A stretch of 64,000 nucleotides of DNA from Ciona savignyi (lineage: Eukaryota; Chordata; Ascidiacea; Phlebobranchia; Cionidae), in the NCBI GenBank assembly GCA_000149265.1, contig CH003203.1, positions 726,266-790,265 on the forward strand. Direction: 5' to 3'. The position numbers were made by a program, and so were the translations under genes. The first letter of the stretch is position 1. Every line of letters starts with the position of its first letter. Under the pieces are notes generated by a model. That model was not told the origin of the DNA, ran no database searches, and saw only the letters and a list, made by a program, of their open reading frames with translations. This document shows positions 40,401 to 55,400 of this stretch, piece by piece.

Positions 40401-43400
40401 GTATTAATATGTGGCAACTGGATGTAGACACCACTTATCTAATAATAAATATGAAAATGCTTAAAAAAATGTTTAAAAAATGTTTGCTTTAAAAACCTGA
40501 ACCAAGCAAGATACAAATGACATCACTCACCCATCGATTCGATTTTGAAGTCGAATCTTTGCTTTCGGGTTGTTGTTGTCCACAACTTTCCTATTGGTTT
40601 GTAGTGTCTGCCAATTGTCAGCTGGTTAGTTAGGTGTTTACTTCATATAACTCGTATCTTTGTATGATATGTGGATGTTTAATGTTAAAAAAGAAAATGA
40701 CACTCTGTTGTATTTCGTATCATTTGATATTTAAAAAATTTTTGGGTAGAAATATTTTTTTCTTGGGGTAATCTGGAAAATTATGCAAATATGGTAATAA
40801 AAGGTCTAAAGTTAAAAAGGAAATGTTGTGATTGTAATATAGAATATAAATAGTTGGTACAATGGATCATTGTATTAAGCAAATACTTTCACTGCATTGA
40901 GTTGACACATGTAGCAACCATGGTCGCCTTCCAGCCGTTTATTAAACTAAGGGGATGTTCTCATTTCAATGTGTGGATCGCAGGTTCGCCAAGACATCAA
41001 CCATTGAATGCGGGCCCCACATACGCATAGAAAGCGGGTTGGCACCTGTGAAAATCGCTTGGTGCTCGATGAGAAGTTGGCGAGTTGAAGGAATTGCTCA
41101 GTATCATCGCATTGTGAAGTATCCAGCAAGTCATTGTCGTGGGTGTAGCGGTCTTTTCGAGCTGGGGACAGATTTTAAGCTTATAGAGGTGATCGGCGCA
41201 AGACAAACGACTGCAAAAGCATTTTCCAAGAATGTTTTCTTTAAGAGCGAAAGTCAGAGATTTAAATGCAGCTTTTACAGTTTTAATAGTAAATTCATAA
41301 AACATTTTTTTAGAAAATTAAAAAAAAATTGAATTGAAATTTTGGATCTGATATAAAAAATCGGATTTTATTCATTTTTCTGAAAAAGTAAAATTCCAAA
41401 CTCACTGTCAAAATAACTAGTGTCTTCTTCGTCATCTATTTGAGGAACGAACTGAGCTTTCTGTCGCAGAAGATTGTTCCAGTCCATTGTGGTGAAATAA
41501 GGATGATTCTTCACCTGTGGAAGTGGACAGCTTGAAATTTCAATATTCTCACATTTCCGTGCGTCGCAATAATCGTTGGGAGCTTAAAACTAAAAAAAGC
41601 TTGACGTAATAACCTCAGAAATTTAAACGTGGGCAAAAGTTATCAGGACTCAAATTTCATATGCGCAGTAAAGTTAGAAATGAGTGTTGTGGATGTTAGT
41701 TGCTCAGATCAATAGCTGCAGACAATTAGTTACAGCGCATTGATTGATTGATTGATTTTCAAATGACTTAATTCTAAAGTCTAATGTAATTCGCGCAGTT
41801 GGTATATAGTTCTTTATAACTGCAGACAGTTTGGAGAAATTTTATGAATTAATTTTAGTTGAGCTTCCAATAAAGAAGCATTATTTCAAAAATCTCTATT
41901 CAGCAAAGTCAATTTTAAATTAATATCCCGGAATTTTCCCGATTTGTTACAAATCAATTTAACATAGAAAACACACAAAGTGACCTCAAACGCCCCTCTG
42001 CTCCCGAGTCGAGATAAAGCATCCCGATCGAGTAAACATGAAATCAGGTTGATCGCTTCGTCTGACAACGAATCTTCACCTTCTGGCCACACGATGTCAT
42101 CTGGAAATCACATTTTGAAATTTTGGATTCACTTTTTTTTTACATTTTTTTTGTATTAACAATAAAAAATCCTTGCAAAACCAAACTTGTTTTAAAAGAC
42201 ACTTAATAATAATAGAATGATTCACATATTTGTCTCAGTAATAATAACAAGATAGCTTGCATAATAATGACCACCAATTTGCACACACGTGCCAGGTGCC
42301 TCTAAATACTACAGGATCGCTTAAATTGCTTAGATTGCTATGTAAAGTAATTCTAACCCTGTCCCAAACACTAATCTCAACCCCAGAACTAACTTTAACC
42401 CCAATCCTAACATTAATATCATAATCTTTATTTTAGTAAGAGAAGTTTTTTCCAAGGCTTTTGTAATTACGAAGTATAGTAAGCGCTCCAAGCGCTCCAA
42501 GCGATCCTGTATTAAGGGGCAACTGTCACGTATGTGCAAATTGGTGGTCACTATTATGCAAGCTATCTTGTTCCTGTAGTATTTAGAGATACCGACACAC
42601 GACAACTTGTATCAAACCGTCCCCACCATTGATGGCTTGCATGAACAGATCATCAGGTGTTTGACCAAAGAATGGAACACATCCAACAAGGAACTCATAC
42701 AAACAGATGCCAGCGGACCACCAATCTACGGGGGTGCCATACCCAAGGTGGAGGATTACTTCGGGGGCAATGTACTCGGGAGTCCCATATACCTGGGTGG
42801 GTGAACAACATTAGTGGGAAATCTTAGTTGTTTTTAACAACAGTAGACTGGTTGGTAAAAGCAGATCTGTAATAGCTACAGTAGTTTACTAACACTTATG
42901 TATTTTACTAACACTTTTGTATTGTTATAGCTACAGTAGCGTACTAACACTTATATATTGTACTTACACTTTTATATTGTAATAGCTCCAGTAATGTACT
43001 AACATGTATTTTAATACCTACGGCACAAATCCTTAAATATTGGCACCACAAATTCAACCAACCGCCAAATACACTAACATCGCTCATGGACAAACTATTT
43101 ATTGAAAGCCAAAACGCTAATGAGTTTTGCATTATATTCTTGGTATAAATAAGTGTGGTGAATTGTAATTGTATCTTAGGGTGTTGACTCAGATATCAGG
43201 AAATGTGTTTCAACATATTTATCACACCTTTTATACTTTAAACTGGTAAGTAAAGTACAAATCATATTACACAATGGTATAGGGAACACCATATGGAAAC
43301 ATAACCATCATTCCAGCGATTTGAATTGAAAAACAACTTTAGAGAATCTAATGTAGAAAAATAAATTTTTCAACCATCTCAGTTTTGATTCAACTGAATT

Positions 43401-46400
43401 TGTTTGCAAACACTTTTCATTAGGACATGAGTCACATTATAACCTTACAACAACGGTTAAAAAGCACAAATATGCAATTTATAAGTATTAATCTTCAGGC
43501 ATATATCAATTCCCGATATTCTGCACTTGTGTGATTTGAGAAATTGATTAAACCGCAATCAATATTTTAAAACCTGTCAATATTTGCTGTCACTGGAGCC
43601 CTAGCATTTGAATGGAGGAACAGACTTGGAAATTCAACCATCAATATTTAACTAGCAGTGGATGGAATGGCTAATGGATGGTTAAAATAGCTGTGTGGGA
43701 CAAATAATGGAAATTTGGAGGCTTGGCTATAGATTGATGGTAACAAACTATAATGTAGGATAGGGAACTATGTTGTCCATACCATGATTGAACATTCATT
43801 CTATTTCTAGTTTTATCAATGGAAGTTAAAAATAAATAAATGGCATTTCAAACAAAATATTGAAAAATATTTTTAACTAAAAAAAAGAAGATAAATCTCT
43901 ATAAGCACAAAAGAAGAAAAACCCACCAACCAACCATAATCAAAGAATAAAAATGACAAATACTTGGAAGAGAATTGATTATTAGGAACCCAGCAAGCTA
44001 CCTGTTGGTCGTTATTATTTATTTGAAATTCATCTAGCTAAATAACTTGATGGTTTAGTCCGTCGTATTTTAGCTTTATGGTTGTAGGATTAAAACTGGT
44101 CAACAGCTAATCGATTGTGTCCATGCTCCGGCAAATAAATAGGGTATTACTTACTTACTTTACCGCAAGAAACGACTTTAGCTTTTTTAAAAAAAATAAA
44201 ATAAAAATTACAAATATTTGGAAGAAAAATGTTAATTAGGAATCCACCAATCTACCTGCCGGTCGTTGAACAGCTGCTGCGGATCCAAGTGCGATTCGTA
44301 CATGTTGGTCGTTCGTGACATTAATCCAACCTTGGACAACCCGAAGTCAGTGAGCTTTATGTGTCCCATTGATGTAATCAACAAGCTGCAGGAGGTTAGA
44401 AATTGCGTTTGTTATTTTATTGCATTGGAATGCGATCTTTTAATAACTTGGCATAATGTAAGAAATTGTAATCTTCTACGATTTAGTAGAGTGCAGTTTT
44501 TGTGAAGCCAATAATATTATTTTGGTTACCTTTAAAACATTTTGCTGGTCTAGCATATTTAGCTTGTAAAACCTAACGATTTAAGGTCCAAAATTTGACA
44601 TTTAAAAGTTCTTATGAGTAAGTTAACACCCATTAGTACTTGGATGACAAATTATCTTCTGATTGACATAAAAAACATCTGAACGCACAACATTAACTTT
44701 GAGGGTTAGATCAAGGTAAAGACCCAACTAAATAACACAATTATTGTTTAAACCAAACATTATAACCCACTTGTCTGGCTTCAAATCCCTGTGGACAACA
44801 CCATAGTTGTGGAGATATTCGAGGGCCAGGACAGTTTCGGCGAAGTACATTTGAGCCACTTCGTCAGGCAGCACACATATGTTCTGTGGGGTGGATTGGA
44901 TGAGTGGATATCGACATTTGTTTAGTCTAGTGGTTAAGTGCGTCGCCTTTCAGCCAAAAGGTTGTGGGTACAAAACTGTGGGTACGAAAAAAAATGTCCT
45001 TGGGCAAGGCACTTAACGGACATTGCCTGAACACAGCGGATTAAAGGCTGCAACCAAATTAAAGAAACATGTGAATCGTACACAACACTGCAATAGCTCC
45101 GGTAACCCGAAAAAAGAAAGTAAAAGTGTGAACTTATACAAATGACAAGTCAGCAAATGGATCACTATGGTTGTATTACATTTGGCTTCTTTGGTGGATT
45201 TAGTTTAAACAAAACGGTTTTATATTGAAGAATTCAAGATAACGACCTCATTTGGAAATTACTCTGTTTGATAGTTTAAACAAAAAATGTGTAGGTAATA
45301 CCAATTACTGTGAAAACGGTCAAACAAGGTAAGTTGTTTCACCTTGATAAGTGACGCGACGTCTCCCCCTTCCACATACTCCATCACCATACACAGGTGG
45401 TGTTTGGTCTGGAACGAACAGTACATCGTCACCACAAATGGATTCTCCACAAATGTGAGGATGTCTCGCTCTGCAAATACCTGGGGGTGGAACACGTGTT
45501 ATAATGTGCGTTTAGTAAATAAATCGAGTTTAGTATAGTTAATTTTTGTGCTTCTTCATTACAATAGAGAACCTGGTGGTGAAACAAGTGTTATAATGGT
45601 TATTTAGTAAATAAATTTGTACAGGTCAAAAATTTTTACATTTCAATACTCTTGTGAATCTAAAACAAATCAACTTAACATTTTATAATAAGAGTTTGAG
45701 AAATCAAATTGAAATGCTTTTGTAAAAACTTAGGTTCTGTGAATGTACTGATTGTTATGAAAAATATTTCAACAAATACTAAAAGCATTGAAAATACATT
45801 AAAGATAATACAAATTACCGTTTTTTTTATTACATTGCAATGGAATCTTTGGGTTATTTTCAACTAAAACCAGCAAAGCAAGAAAATGGTGGAAGAAGTA
45901 TTCAAAATAATGGAGGACTGATAATGAAACTGGGTTTCAGTTTGTTACATCTGCATTATTAATACAATGTTGGAGCACAGCCATTTCATTATATGTGTTA
46001 ATGCAAGGTTGGTTAAGTGCAGCTGGAATATCAGGGAACTAGATGATTTAGAAGTTGCAACATGCGGTATCAACTTACCTGCTGCACTTCATTGCGAAGT
46101 GCCAGATTATGTTTGTTGATTTTCTTCAGCGCAAATCGGTGAGATGTGTCCTTGTGCCGGACCAAATATACAGCCCTGGAAGAATGAAAGATTAAAATTT
46201 AATAAGCTTTCAGCAACAAATACTTATCCATGCAATCCACTCCAAAATAATGACTTATTCATATGCAAGATGGGTATACGCCAGCATTGATTTTTGCTTC
46301 ACACAATATATGAAATATTAACATCACAAAACCCAGCATTTTAACCAAAAACCTACTATACAACAAGTCCTTGTGCCCAACCCATCATGGATCGAAACTT

Positions 46401-49400
46401 GGCTCGGTAAAAAAAGATAAAAAAATAAAAACATATTCTAAATGAAAAAAACGATCTTAGCATTTAGGTTAAAAATTTGGGATGCTAAAAATGCTAAAAA
46501 CTTTAAATAAAATTCTTGGCATTAATCAAAACGTCAATTTAACAGTGAGATCAATTTATTTTAAATTGGAGATAAGTTATAAAATACATTTTTGTACACT
46601 AATGATTAATGGATTTTTTTTAATCTTTACTGTGGTGGGGTCAACATGTAAAGATTGTCGATGACCAAAAATTGTGTATACCTAAAGCAAGTTGCATGGA
46701 AATGACAATTAACTGCAGAATCTCACCCATAAGCTCCGTTACTGATGAGCTTTTTGACGATGAAATCTTCCTCGGATACTTGCTGTTGTGGTCGAGATGT
46801 CTCCTCAAGCTCGTCGGAATCACTTGATGATGATCGGACTTTCAGAATGTTCTGGAATTCATTGGATTAAATGTGTGGCTGGGATAGCACTTTAAATAAA
46901 GAAATTTACACAAAAATATGAGGTAAAAGGAGGGAAGGAGGGAATCTGCACACTAAAATAAGGATTAGGGCGTTAGAGTTGATTTTAAACATGAGGTTGG
47001 AGTAAGGATTAGTTCTGGGGTTGAGATTAGTGTTTAGAGCAGGGTTAAAACTAGTTTTAATAGTTTTGGTTAGCAATTTCTCTCCTTTTAGTGTTGCCCT
47101 AAAAATGATTATTAGGTGTGACCAAGATAATTGATTAACATACGCTCCTTTAATCAACATATGCTCACACACACACAGAAATGCAGACTGATGTGTGATC
47201 ATTACAACACTGGACAGTATTTCAGTATTTTAATTCACACATATATCAACATAATAATGGTTTGTATTTTTATTCATTTATTTATTTATTCATTGGTTAA
47301 TATTTTTTTCGCATAAAAAATTGTCACAGTAAAAGTTAATATCCAAATGAATAAGCATCATTTTGGTCTGATCCAAATATAATGGAGCTTTACTTGTACT
47401 AAGATGTTGATGATAGACTTGAGTTTACGACAAAATATATATTTGGAAAATGACATGGCACTCCGATTTTGTCACAACTTGCTCGTAAATCAGGGGAAAA
47501 TTACATCCAACATTATGTCATTACGCATCCATAATAAGAGTGAGTACATTATCATGTTACAATTATTGTGTAAATATTTGTCGAAATAATGAAAACGTCA
47601 GAAGCCTCTTTAAAAAGTAATGATTTAGTGAATCATAGCAATCCCTTTTTGTTTAAGAGGATTTAGAAAATCATAGAATTGTGGGGCACTGTGGTATAAA
47701 ATTTTAGTTTGTGACATTTTAGAATTACAATTTCATTATTAATCACTGACAACTGTTGATATCCAATGAAGTTACATTTCCTGAACATGACTATTGGAAG
47801 TGGTATGTTGTGGCTTATACTTCTGGTAAAAATTAATCATTCATTGATATTAATCGATTACATGTTTAATAGTGTTTAAGGTACAATATATTTCTTGTTG
47901 GCGTTGAAAAATGGTTATCAAAAATACTTTGCAAAATTTATTGTTTAGTTATATTCTGTGAACAAAAAAAAAATGAAAAGAGTTTCATTTTAATAGGTTA
48001 TTTCCAATTTTTTTAATTGTGAAATAAATTTGCACATTGTCATATTTTATTAACCTTTAATTGTTTCAATTAAATTGATTTAACGTAATCATTCGATTCT
48101 TCATTCTAAAATAAAACCACTCTGTGCAGTGAAGACATTATAACTTGTGTGTAAAGTTAATACATCTGATACCCATTTACTCAGGGATAATATATTTAAT
48201 TTATATTAACCTAATAATTTAACCTTTAATTCTAAAATAACTAAGACAATATACCTGGTAAAGTAAAAATTTTAAAGTTAATAGATTAATCTCCTATAAT
48301 GAATAAATTATTTGACTCATTTTAAAATAACTACGTACAGTAAAACAATAAAACTGGTTCAGTTAGGTTAATAGATTACTCTCTTACAACGACCATTTTA
48401 TTTAAAATTAAGCTATCAGTCACTGTGTGATCCAATGAGATTAATTATTGAACACAGTATGGACTGGTTGATCATAATTGGACGACAGTTTCCTGTCAAA
48501 TCACCAAATCTTCGACTGGTTAGTCTAGTGGTTTAGTGCGTCGCCTTTCAACCGAAAGGTTGCAGGTTCAAAACTGGTCTCTAGCTAGTCAGTTGTGTCC
48601 TTGGGCAAGGCATTTAACGGACATTGCCTGATCCCAGCGGATTAATGGGTTCTACCAAATTGAAGGAACTTGTCTATCATATACAACACACTGCAATAGC
48701 TCTGGTAACCCGACGATGGGCCCGAGGTGATCTGACGATTGCTCGTGTGTTACCCCCTTGGTTTTCCCATTCACAGGGATAAACATGAATATCCTATATA
48801 TTGCAATGAAAATTAAAGATCAAGCGAAGATAAACACCACGAAAGTCCATACGAACCGATGTGAGACCCAACTGTTGCACAATGTACTGTGGGATATCGG
48901 TTCCAATGCAACTCCTACTCTCCTTGGCCACATATTCCGCAGATTCCAACAACTGGTAGAATTCTTCGGGACTGAATTCCTGTGATTGAGATTCTTACCA
49001 TTTTAAACTAATTTTGTGACATCAAGTTAAAATAACCTAAAATAACATTTTCATCAATAAAGGGTACATTGAAAAGAAAATATTAACAGAAACCCAGTGG
49101 CAAAATCTAACAATTCACATTTGTTTTTAAGAAAAAATTGATGATACTTGTATACCGCCAACATTAAGAGAATAAATATAAAACAAAATATCGTGGTGAA
49201 ACCCCCATCAGTGCTGTATGCATCGTGCGAAAAGTACGAATACATTGCTAAACAATTACAAACATGTCTTGCTTGTACAGTTTTGTTAATATTTTTGTTG
49301 CCACAGTCAGAAGTATGTTGTTTATTTTTCACAATAAGTCTCGATAAGAATACATGTAATTGCTATAATAATATAGTTAGAACATGCTGGTAGTTGGCAT

Positions 49401-52400
49401 TTGTTTTTATTTGTCCTGCAGTTTTATTTGAGTAATCAGGTTACTAGACTTATGTAACACAAATATGTACTAATGAGCTATATTGCTGTTTAATATATTA
49501 GCTATTGCATGTATTATTAGAAAGGTGGATTAGGCTTCTTAAAATAGGAATTGGGAAAAACAAATAATATGCTTTGGGCTATGACAACACGCTACAAGAT
49601 TTGTAAGTTTCAGATTCTGGCATAACCTGAAATGCCACTGTTTGAAATACATTTTACAACTATTTATAAACTGAACGTGAGAAAAAGATGACACATTACG
49701 TAAGGACTTATCAACTATATATTACAGCCAGTAGCAAATAAATCTACTGAATTTAATATTATTACCGCTAATCATTTATTCAAGAATCGTTGAAGTTTAT
49801 TCAACAAGGACTGAATTAAAACTCAACAAGGAATTTGTAGAGCGAGTCTGAATGGTATATTTGGATTGGCCCACTTACCAAGCACTCCAGTAGCCTGGCT
49901 GGTCGTGCTACGATCATCATGAACTTTTTCACAAGTTTCATCATCCCGCCGCTACCTCCAGTGGATTTCTCATGAGCCTGTGAGCAGGGACCACTATTCA
50001 TATATGATATTCATGGGTGACAAACCATGGTTTAAATGGGCTATATATAGAATAGGAGATTCATGTTTATCCCCGTAAATGGGATAACCAAGGGGGTTCA
50101 ACACACGGGCAATCGTTATATCACCTCGCGCCCACCGTCTGGTTACCGGAGCTATTGCAGTGTGGTGTGTATGATTGAGACATTCCTTTAATTTAGTAGA
50201 ACCCATTAATGTGCTGGGTGCACTGCAATGCACTAAACCACTGTTCTCCGATATGACATGTACATCAGTGCATTAAAATCAAGTAAAAGTTAAATTGTGA
50301 ACAAATTAACACAAAAATGCACAAATGCATTTTGATCCCAATTATACTACTCACACTGGCAAAATGTTCAAATGATATGTTAGTTAATAGTTCTAATATT
50401 CCTTCACTATAACAACTGACATAGTACTATAAGAACTTACAATTCCTATTAAAAATACACCCACAATATTTAAGTACTACTATCTTCATTTCCTATAAAA
50501 CCAGGTGTACATGCAATCAACCCACCTCCTCAATAAGTTTCTCCAGGTTTTCCGACAGCTCAAAGAAGTATCGTGCAGTTATCCGATTCTCCTGCGACAT
50601 TTGCAGACAGGAGCGCGCCATTTTCACCACTTGGTTGTGCACGAAACTCCATGCGGCATCCGACACTGGGGTCTGACATCCTTGCGAACACGTGTCGATG
50701 AATTGCTGCGTTGAATATTATCTGTTACGTAGGTTTATTTATGTAATTAGGTTACTAGAGATGAATTGCTGGGTTGAATCTTATTTGTAACGTAGGTTTA
50801 CAGCTTTATTTGAGTAATTAGGTTACTAAACTTATGTAACACAAATATGTGTTAATGGGCTCTTTTGGTCTTCTCTGCTTCTTTTACTGTACATCACTCT
50901 ATATTACTGTAAATGCTGTTGTTGTTTGTTATGTTGAATTCTGATGTCAGTTCTGATGTATTTAAAAATAAACTTAAAACTTGTGACGTCGGCACTAGTT
51001 CATGCAACCAAAGAATATTTGTATGGTCGTGCGGCCAAATAGTTACCGCGACCGATACATATATAACTTACATACAAAAAACGGTTTTAGCAAGAAACTA
51101 AGCCCAGTAAAAACTCAGACAAATATAATAATGGGAGACGCCAAAATCTTGGGAATATTTCCACCTTAAGTTTTTCCTCCATCTGGTCGACGGCTTTGGG
51201 GAAGCGCTCTCTGTACACGTTGTTCATCATGAGGACCCCAGAGTCATGCGATACCGGGGTCCGACCGGGGCTCAAGCTGCGTGATCGGGGGCGGAATGGA
51301 CTACGACATCCACCTGAGGTAATAGACCACTCTTTAATGATGTTAGGAGAATTCACTTTTTAAGAAACCAGAGACATTTAAAGATTAGAATTTAAATTGA
51401 TGTCACTTTAGGCTTATCATTTTAATATTATACCTTTTATTATATTTCAATATTTTTATACTTTTATTAAAAGGAAATGGCGTGCTAAAGTCAAATATAT
51501 ATCTATTGCTTGGAAAAAACGACTTACTTTGCAGTTTATTAATTTGAAAGAAAAGCCTGAAAGAAAGTGCAAACACAAGCATTGCATAATTAGGATAGGA
51601 TATTCAAGTTTATTCTCCATAAATGGAAAAAACAGGGGGGCTAACACACGGGCAATCGAATAAAACCTGAATTGCAGTTAAAATTATCATAAAGTCACAG
51701 TTATGTCACGCAATTTTTCCAATCCAAGTCTTACCTATATCATCCTCATTGATGCTTTCATTGGAACAGAAATGTCGGGATAGATAGGTGAGTTGGTCAT
51801 CTGTGGGTTGGGAGGGCAACTGGTGCAAGCGGTCCTGTNNNNNNNNNNNNNNNNNNNNNNNNNNNNNNNNNNNNNNNNNNNNNNNNNNNNNNNNNNNNNN
51901 NNNNNNNNNNNNNNNNNNNNNNNNNNNNNNNNNNNNNNATTCAGGGCAACTGGTGCAAGCGGTCCTGGGGGATTAATAGATGTGAGTGTCCGGATCAATA
52001 TTCACATCATCACTGTGTCTGTTCATTGTGTGGCTCTTGCTGAGCGACATTTTAAACAGTCAATGCCACATGTACAATATAACATCATAATGAAATATCA
52101 GGGTGAAAAACCATCCAATTTTGAGAAAGTAAGAATATACTCGCTTGTGAAAGCTTACATGAGTAACGAGTAAATCTTTTAACAAAATAAAATAAAACAT
52201 GTTAAAATAAAATGTGTTTAAATAAAACGGTCGCAAATAAAACGTGTTATAAAATGTATAATAAAAATGGTCACAATAATGAGGATTTGTTTTTTATTCT
52301 CCTATGTCAGTTAAATATAAAATGGTTGCGATTAAAATTAATTGTTTTTTATTTGCGAGAGTAAATTCTTAATCGCACGGCATGCGTCACGAGAGTAAAA

Positions 52401-55400
52401 ATTTATTCCTGCAAATAAAAAGCAATCAATGTTTACCGCAACTGTTTCTACGCGAGTGTTCCTAACATGGATTTTTAGTCCTGAACATGAATTCAAGCAT
52501 ACACACTAGAAAAGCGCTCCATTTATTATGACTGGCTAATTATCAAACATTAAGAACGACAATTAGGTGTAGCGGGATTATTAAGGCTTCTAATCTATTA
52601 TAAACCTATTATAAATTAAAGCTTTTACACAGTGACTATTTCATAACGTGATCTGCAAACTTGGACAAAAGTAAAGAATGGACCATTTAACACTGCCGTA
52701 CAGTTAAACACCAGACCAGTGCTGCGAACAATTTATGATCAGGGGACAAAATTATTTCATTCTTAGACTGGGGAGCCAAGTAATCGAGCCGCCACTCACA
52801 TATAGTTTGTCACTTTTGATAAAAATATTAAAGAAATACAGTTTATTACTGGGTAAAACTAGAAAGCACTATTGCGTCAAGCGACACACAAAAACATGTC
52901 GTCAAAATCCGTTGGGCCGGATTTGACCCGCAGGTCGTAGTTTGCCCATGTATGCACAAGACAGTGAAATTTATTTGCATGAATCTGTTGACTGAGAAAA
53001 TATTGGTGAATGCAAACTATAATAACAATGATTGGTTGTCACTTATGACAATCAGTGTAACTGTACAGTTAGTGCAAAAATACATCCCATTACCAGTGCT
53101 TATCAATAATTGATTATTTAGTGATTTTCGATCGAATCAAGTTTACAACTACAATTGAAATCATGTTTTGCTAAATATGACAAATTGTCAGCTTCGCATA
53201 GAAAATATCAAATTACTTTGCAAATAATTAGATTTAAAGACATGTGATAAGTTTAAAATGTTTAAAAGATATTGGCAAAAAGTTTTATTTCTGTGTTGTT
53301 CACGAAATAAAAGTAAATTACAAATGCGTCAAGCTGTCATAAAAAACAACTCATTAGAAAATATGAATAAAAATAAAAGAGTTGCTTTAGCCCAATAACC
53401 TTTTTCAAAGAAATCCCCAAAAGTTCAACAATCCCACTAAACCTAGTGATCAGTCTCATTTACACATCACATCAAAATGAAGGAAACAATCAGAGTTGAA
53501 TCTACTGGGGATGTTGGCTAATATGGTTTTAATATGCAGTGGAAAGCAAATCATGGCGGGCAAATTCCCGGCAAACCCAATAATATGTGCATGATGACCG
53601 TTTCTCAGAAAGTGTGGTATAGTACAGTGCTTCGCAACCTTATTTTACTTGATATTTAAAAACCTGCTTAATTTTGAATGCACATTGCATTCTGTAATAA
53701 GAGTCTGATAGCCTTAATATTCAAATTTGCAAAAACTCAAATTCTTTTTATTTTAGTAAAAACTGTGTTTAAAAAATAATATTTTCCCGCGGCACACCTA
53801 GCATTGTCTTGCGACACACTGGTTGAGGAACACTGGTACAATATACATGAATATATTACTGTCTTGGCGGGGCGCGAGATGATCTAATGATTGATGTGTG
53901 TTAACCCCTTTGTTTTTTTCCATCCACAGGGATAAACATGAATATCCTATCCTAACTATAGTGTTTTAACTTCATTCAATAGGAATTTAAAATTAAATTT
54001 ATGATTATGCAACAGGCGGATGGATATACATGATAAGTGACATTGCTCCAAACTATTTTAATAAAAAAAATGACACGAGAATGTGCATTCTGCCATGCCT
54101 AGCACTGCTGTGAAATGGCACAAATGCATTTCTAATGAGGGTATTAACATTGGGCTATAATTAAGGTATTATCAAATTGAAGCTTTGTATTACTAAGTGG
54201 TGGCTAAGAGGGATTTAAAAGCATAATGCAATTAAATGCTAAGCTGATTGCCAAGTTTAAGTAAATATATCAAATATAAGAAAAATTGTCAAACTAATAT
54301 AATCAAAAGATGATGTATATATAAAAACACATTGTTATAATATATTTTACCCTGTTATAATATATTTCAGTATTTTTAAATACCCTGGCAAAAAATATGC
54401 TATGTGATTATAAAAGCAGGGTCCCTAACTGCATTTGGTGCATTTTATAGGTAGTTTGTATCTGCAAGCATAAACGCATGGGTCACATGTTTATTACACA
54501 ATATATGTTGTTGTCAGATATGTGCACACCAGGTCCATGTTATCCAACGTTCCAAAAAGTTTTAACCGGACTGCAATAGTCTTACTTCTGCAAGCATAAA
54601 CGCACAGCTCCCAAAATTAATAAAACAAAACTTCTTTTCCATTTTTCCAAATGGGACCCATTTTTTTCAAATTTCCTGTTTTTTCAAAATAATTTTAAAA
54701 AGCAACGTTCTATCTTGTTATCCATGTTCATTAGGCTTACACGGTATATGTTATTGTTAGATAAGTGCATGGAAACCCACAATTAAAGCAACGTTCTAAC
54801 CTGTGAGGAGCAGGCTGACGATGAAAGAACTGACGACGGGGTGTTTGTGCCGTAGCCACTAGAGGGCAGGGAGGTGACGGACCACCGTCTGCCCTCCATG
54901 GCGGCGACGAATTGTCGAGGCTTCACGTACGCTGGGGCGAAGGAGAAATGGCCCGGTTGGTTGTTCGGGGATATGTTGCGGGGGCTGTCCATGGGGCTGC
55001 TCAGTCCTGGGTGGGTGTGGGGGTTGAGGGGGAACTTAAAAGAAGGGAAATCGGGAAGGAGGGGAAACCGCACACTTAACGGATGCTAAATAAAAATTAC
55101 GGAAGCTAGTTTTAACCCTGCCCTAAACACTTAATCTCAACCCCAGAACCAACTCCAACACCATGTTTTAAACTAACTCTAATGTTTAAATATTTATTTT
55201 AGTGTGCAGTGTCCTTCCCGCTTTCCCTCCTTTTAGTTTTTCCCGGTTGAGGTATTTAACAGAAATAAAATGTCATTACATAACCCAACTACCAACCAAC
55301 ATTTACCATACACATTTCATTTCATTCAAATGCATGAAACTAATCATCTACAATGGTTGATAAAAGAGCATTAAGTCAAAATAATAATTAATACTTTTTT

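Larger units (their letters stand above)
52000..54800. other. MAST intron, mostly unannotated
   Basis: AT-rich sequence with a stretch of AAATAAAAC-like repeats (52180-52290), a hAT MITE and a SINE-A fragment. No exon is seen. Confidence 0.6.

Noticed and set aside
40955..41332. 125-codon plus-strand ORF
   Set aside because: Antisense shadow of MAST exon 41046-41161, extended by chance.
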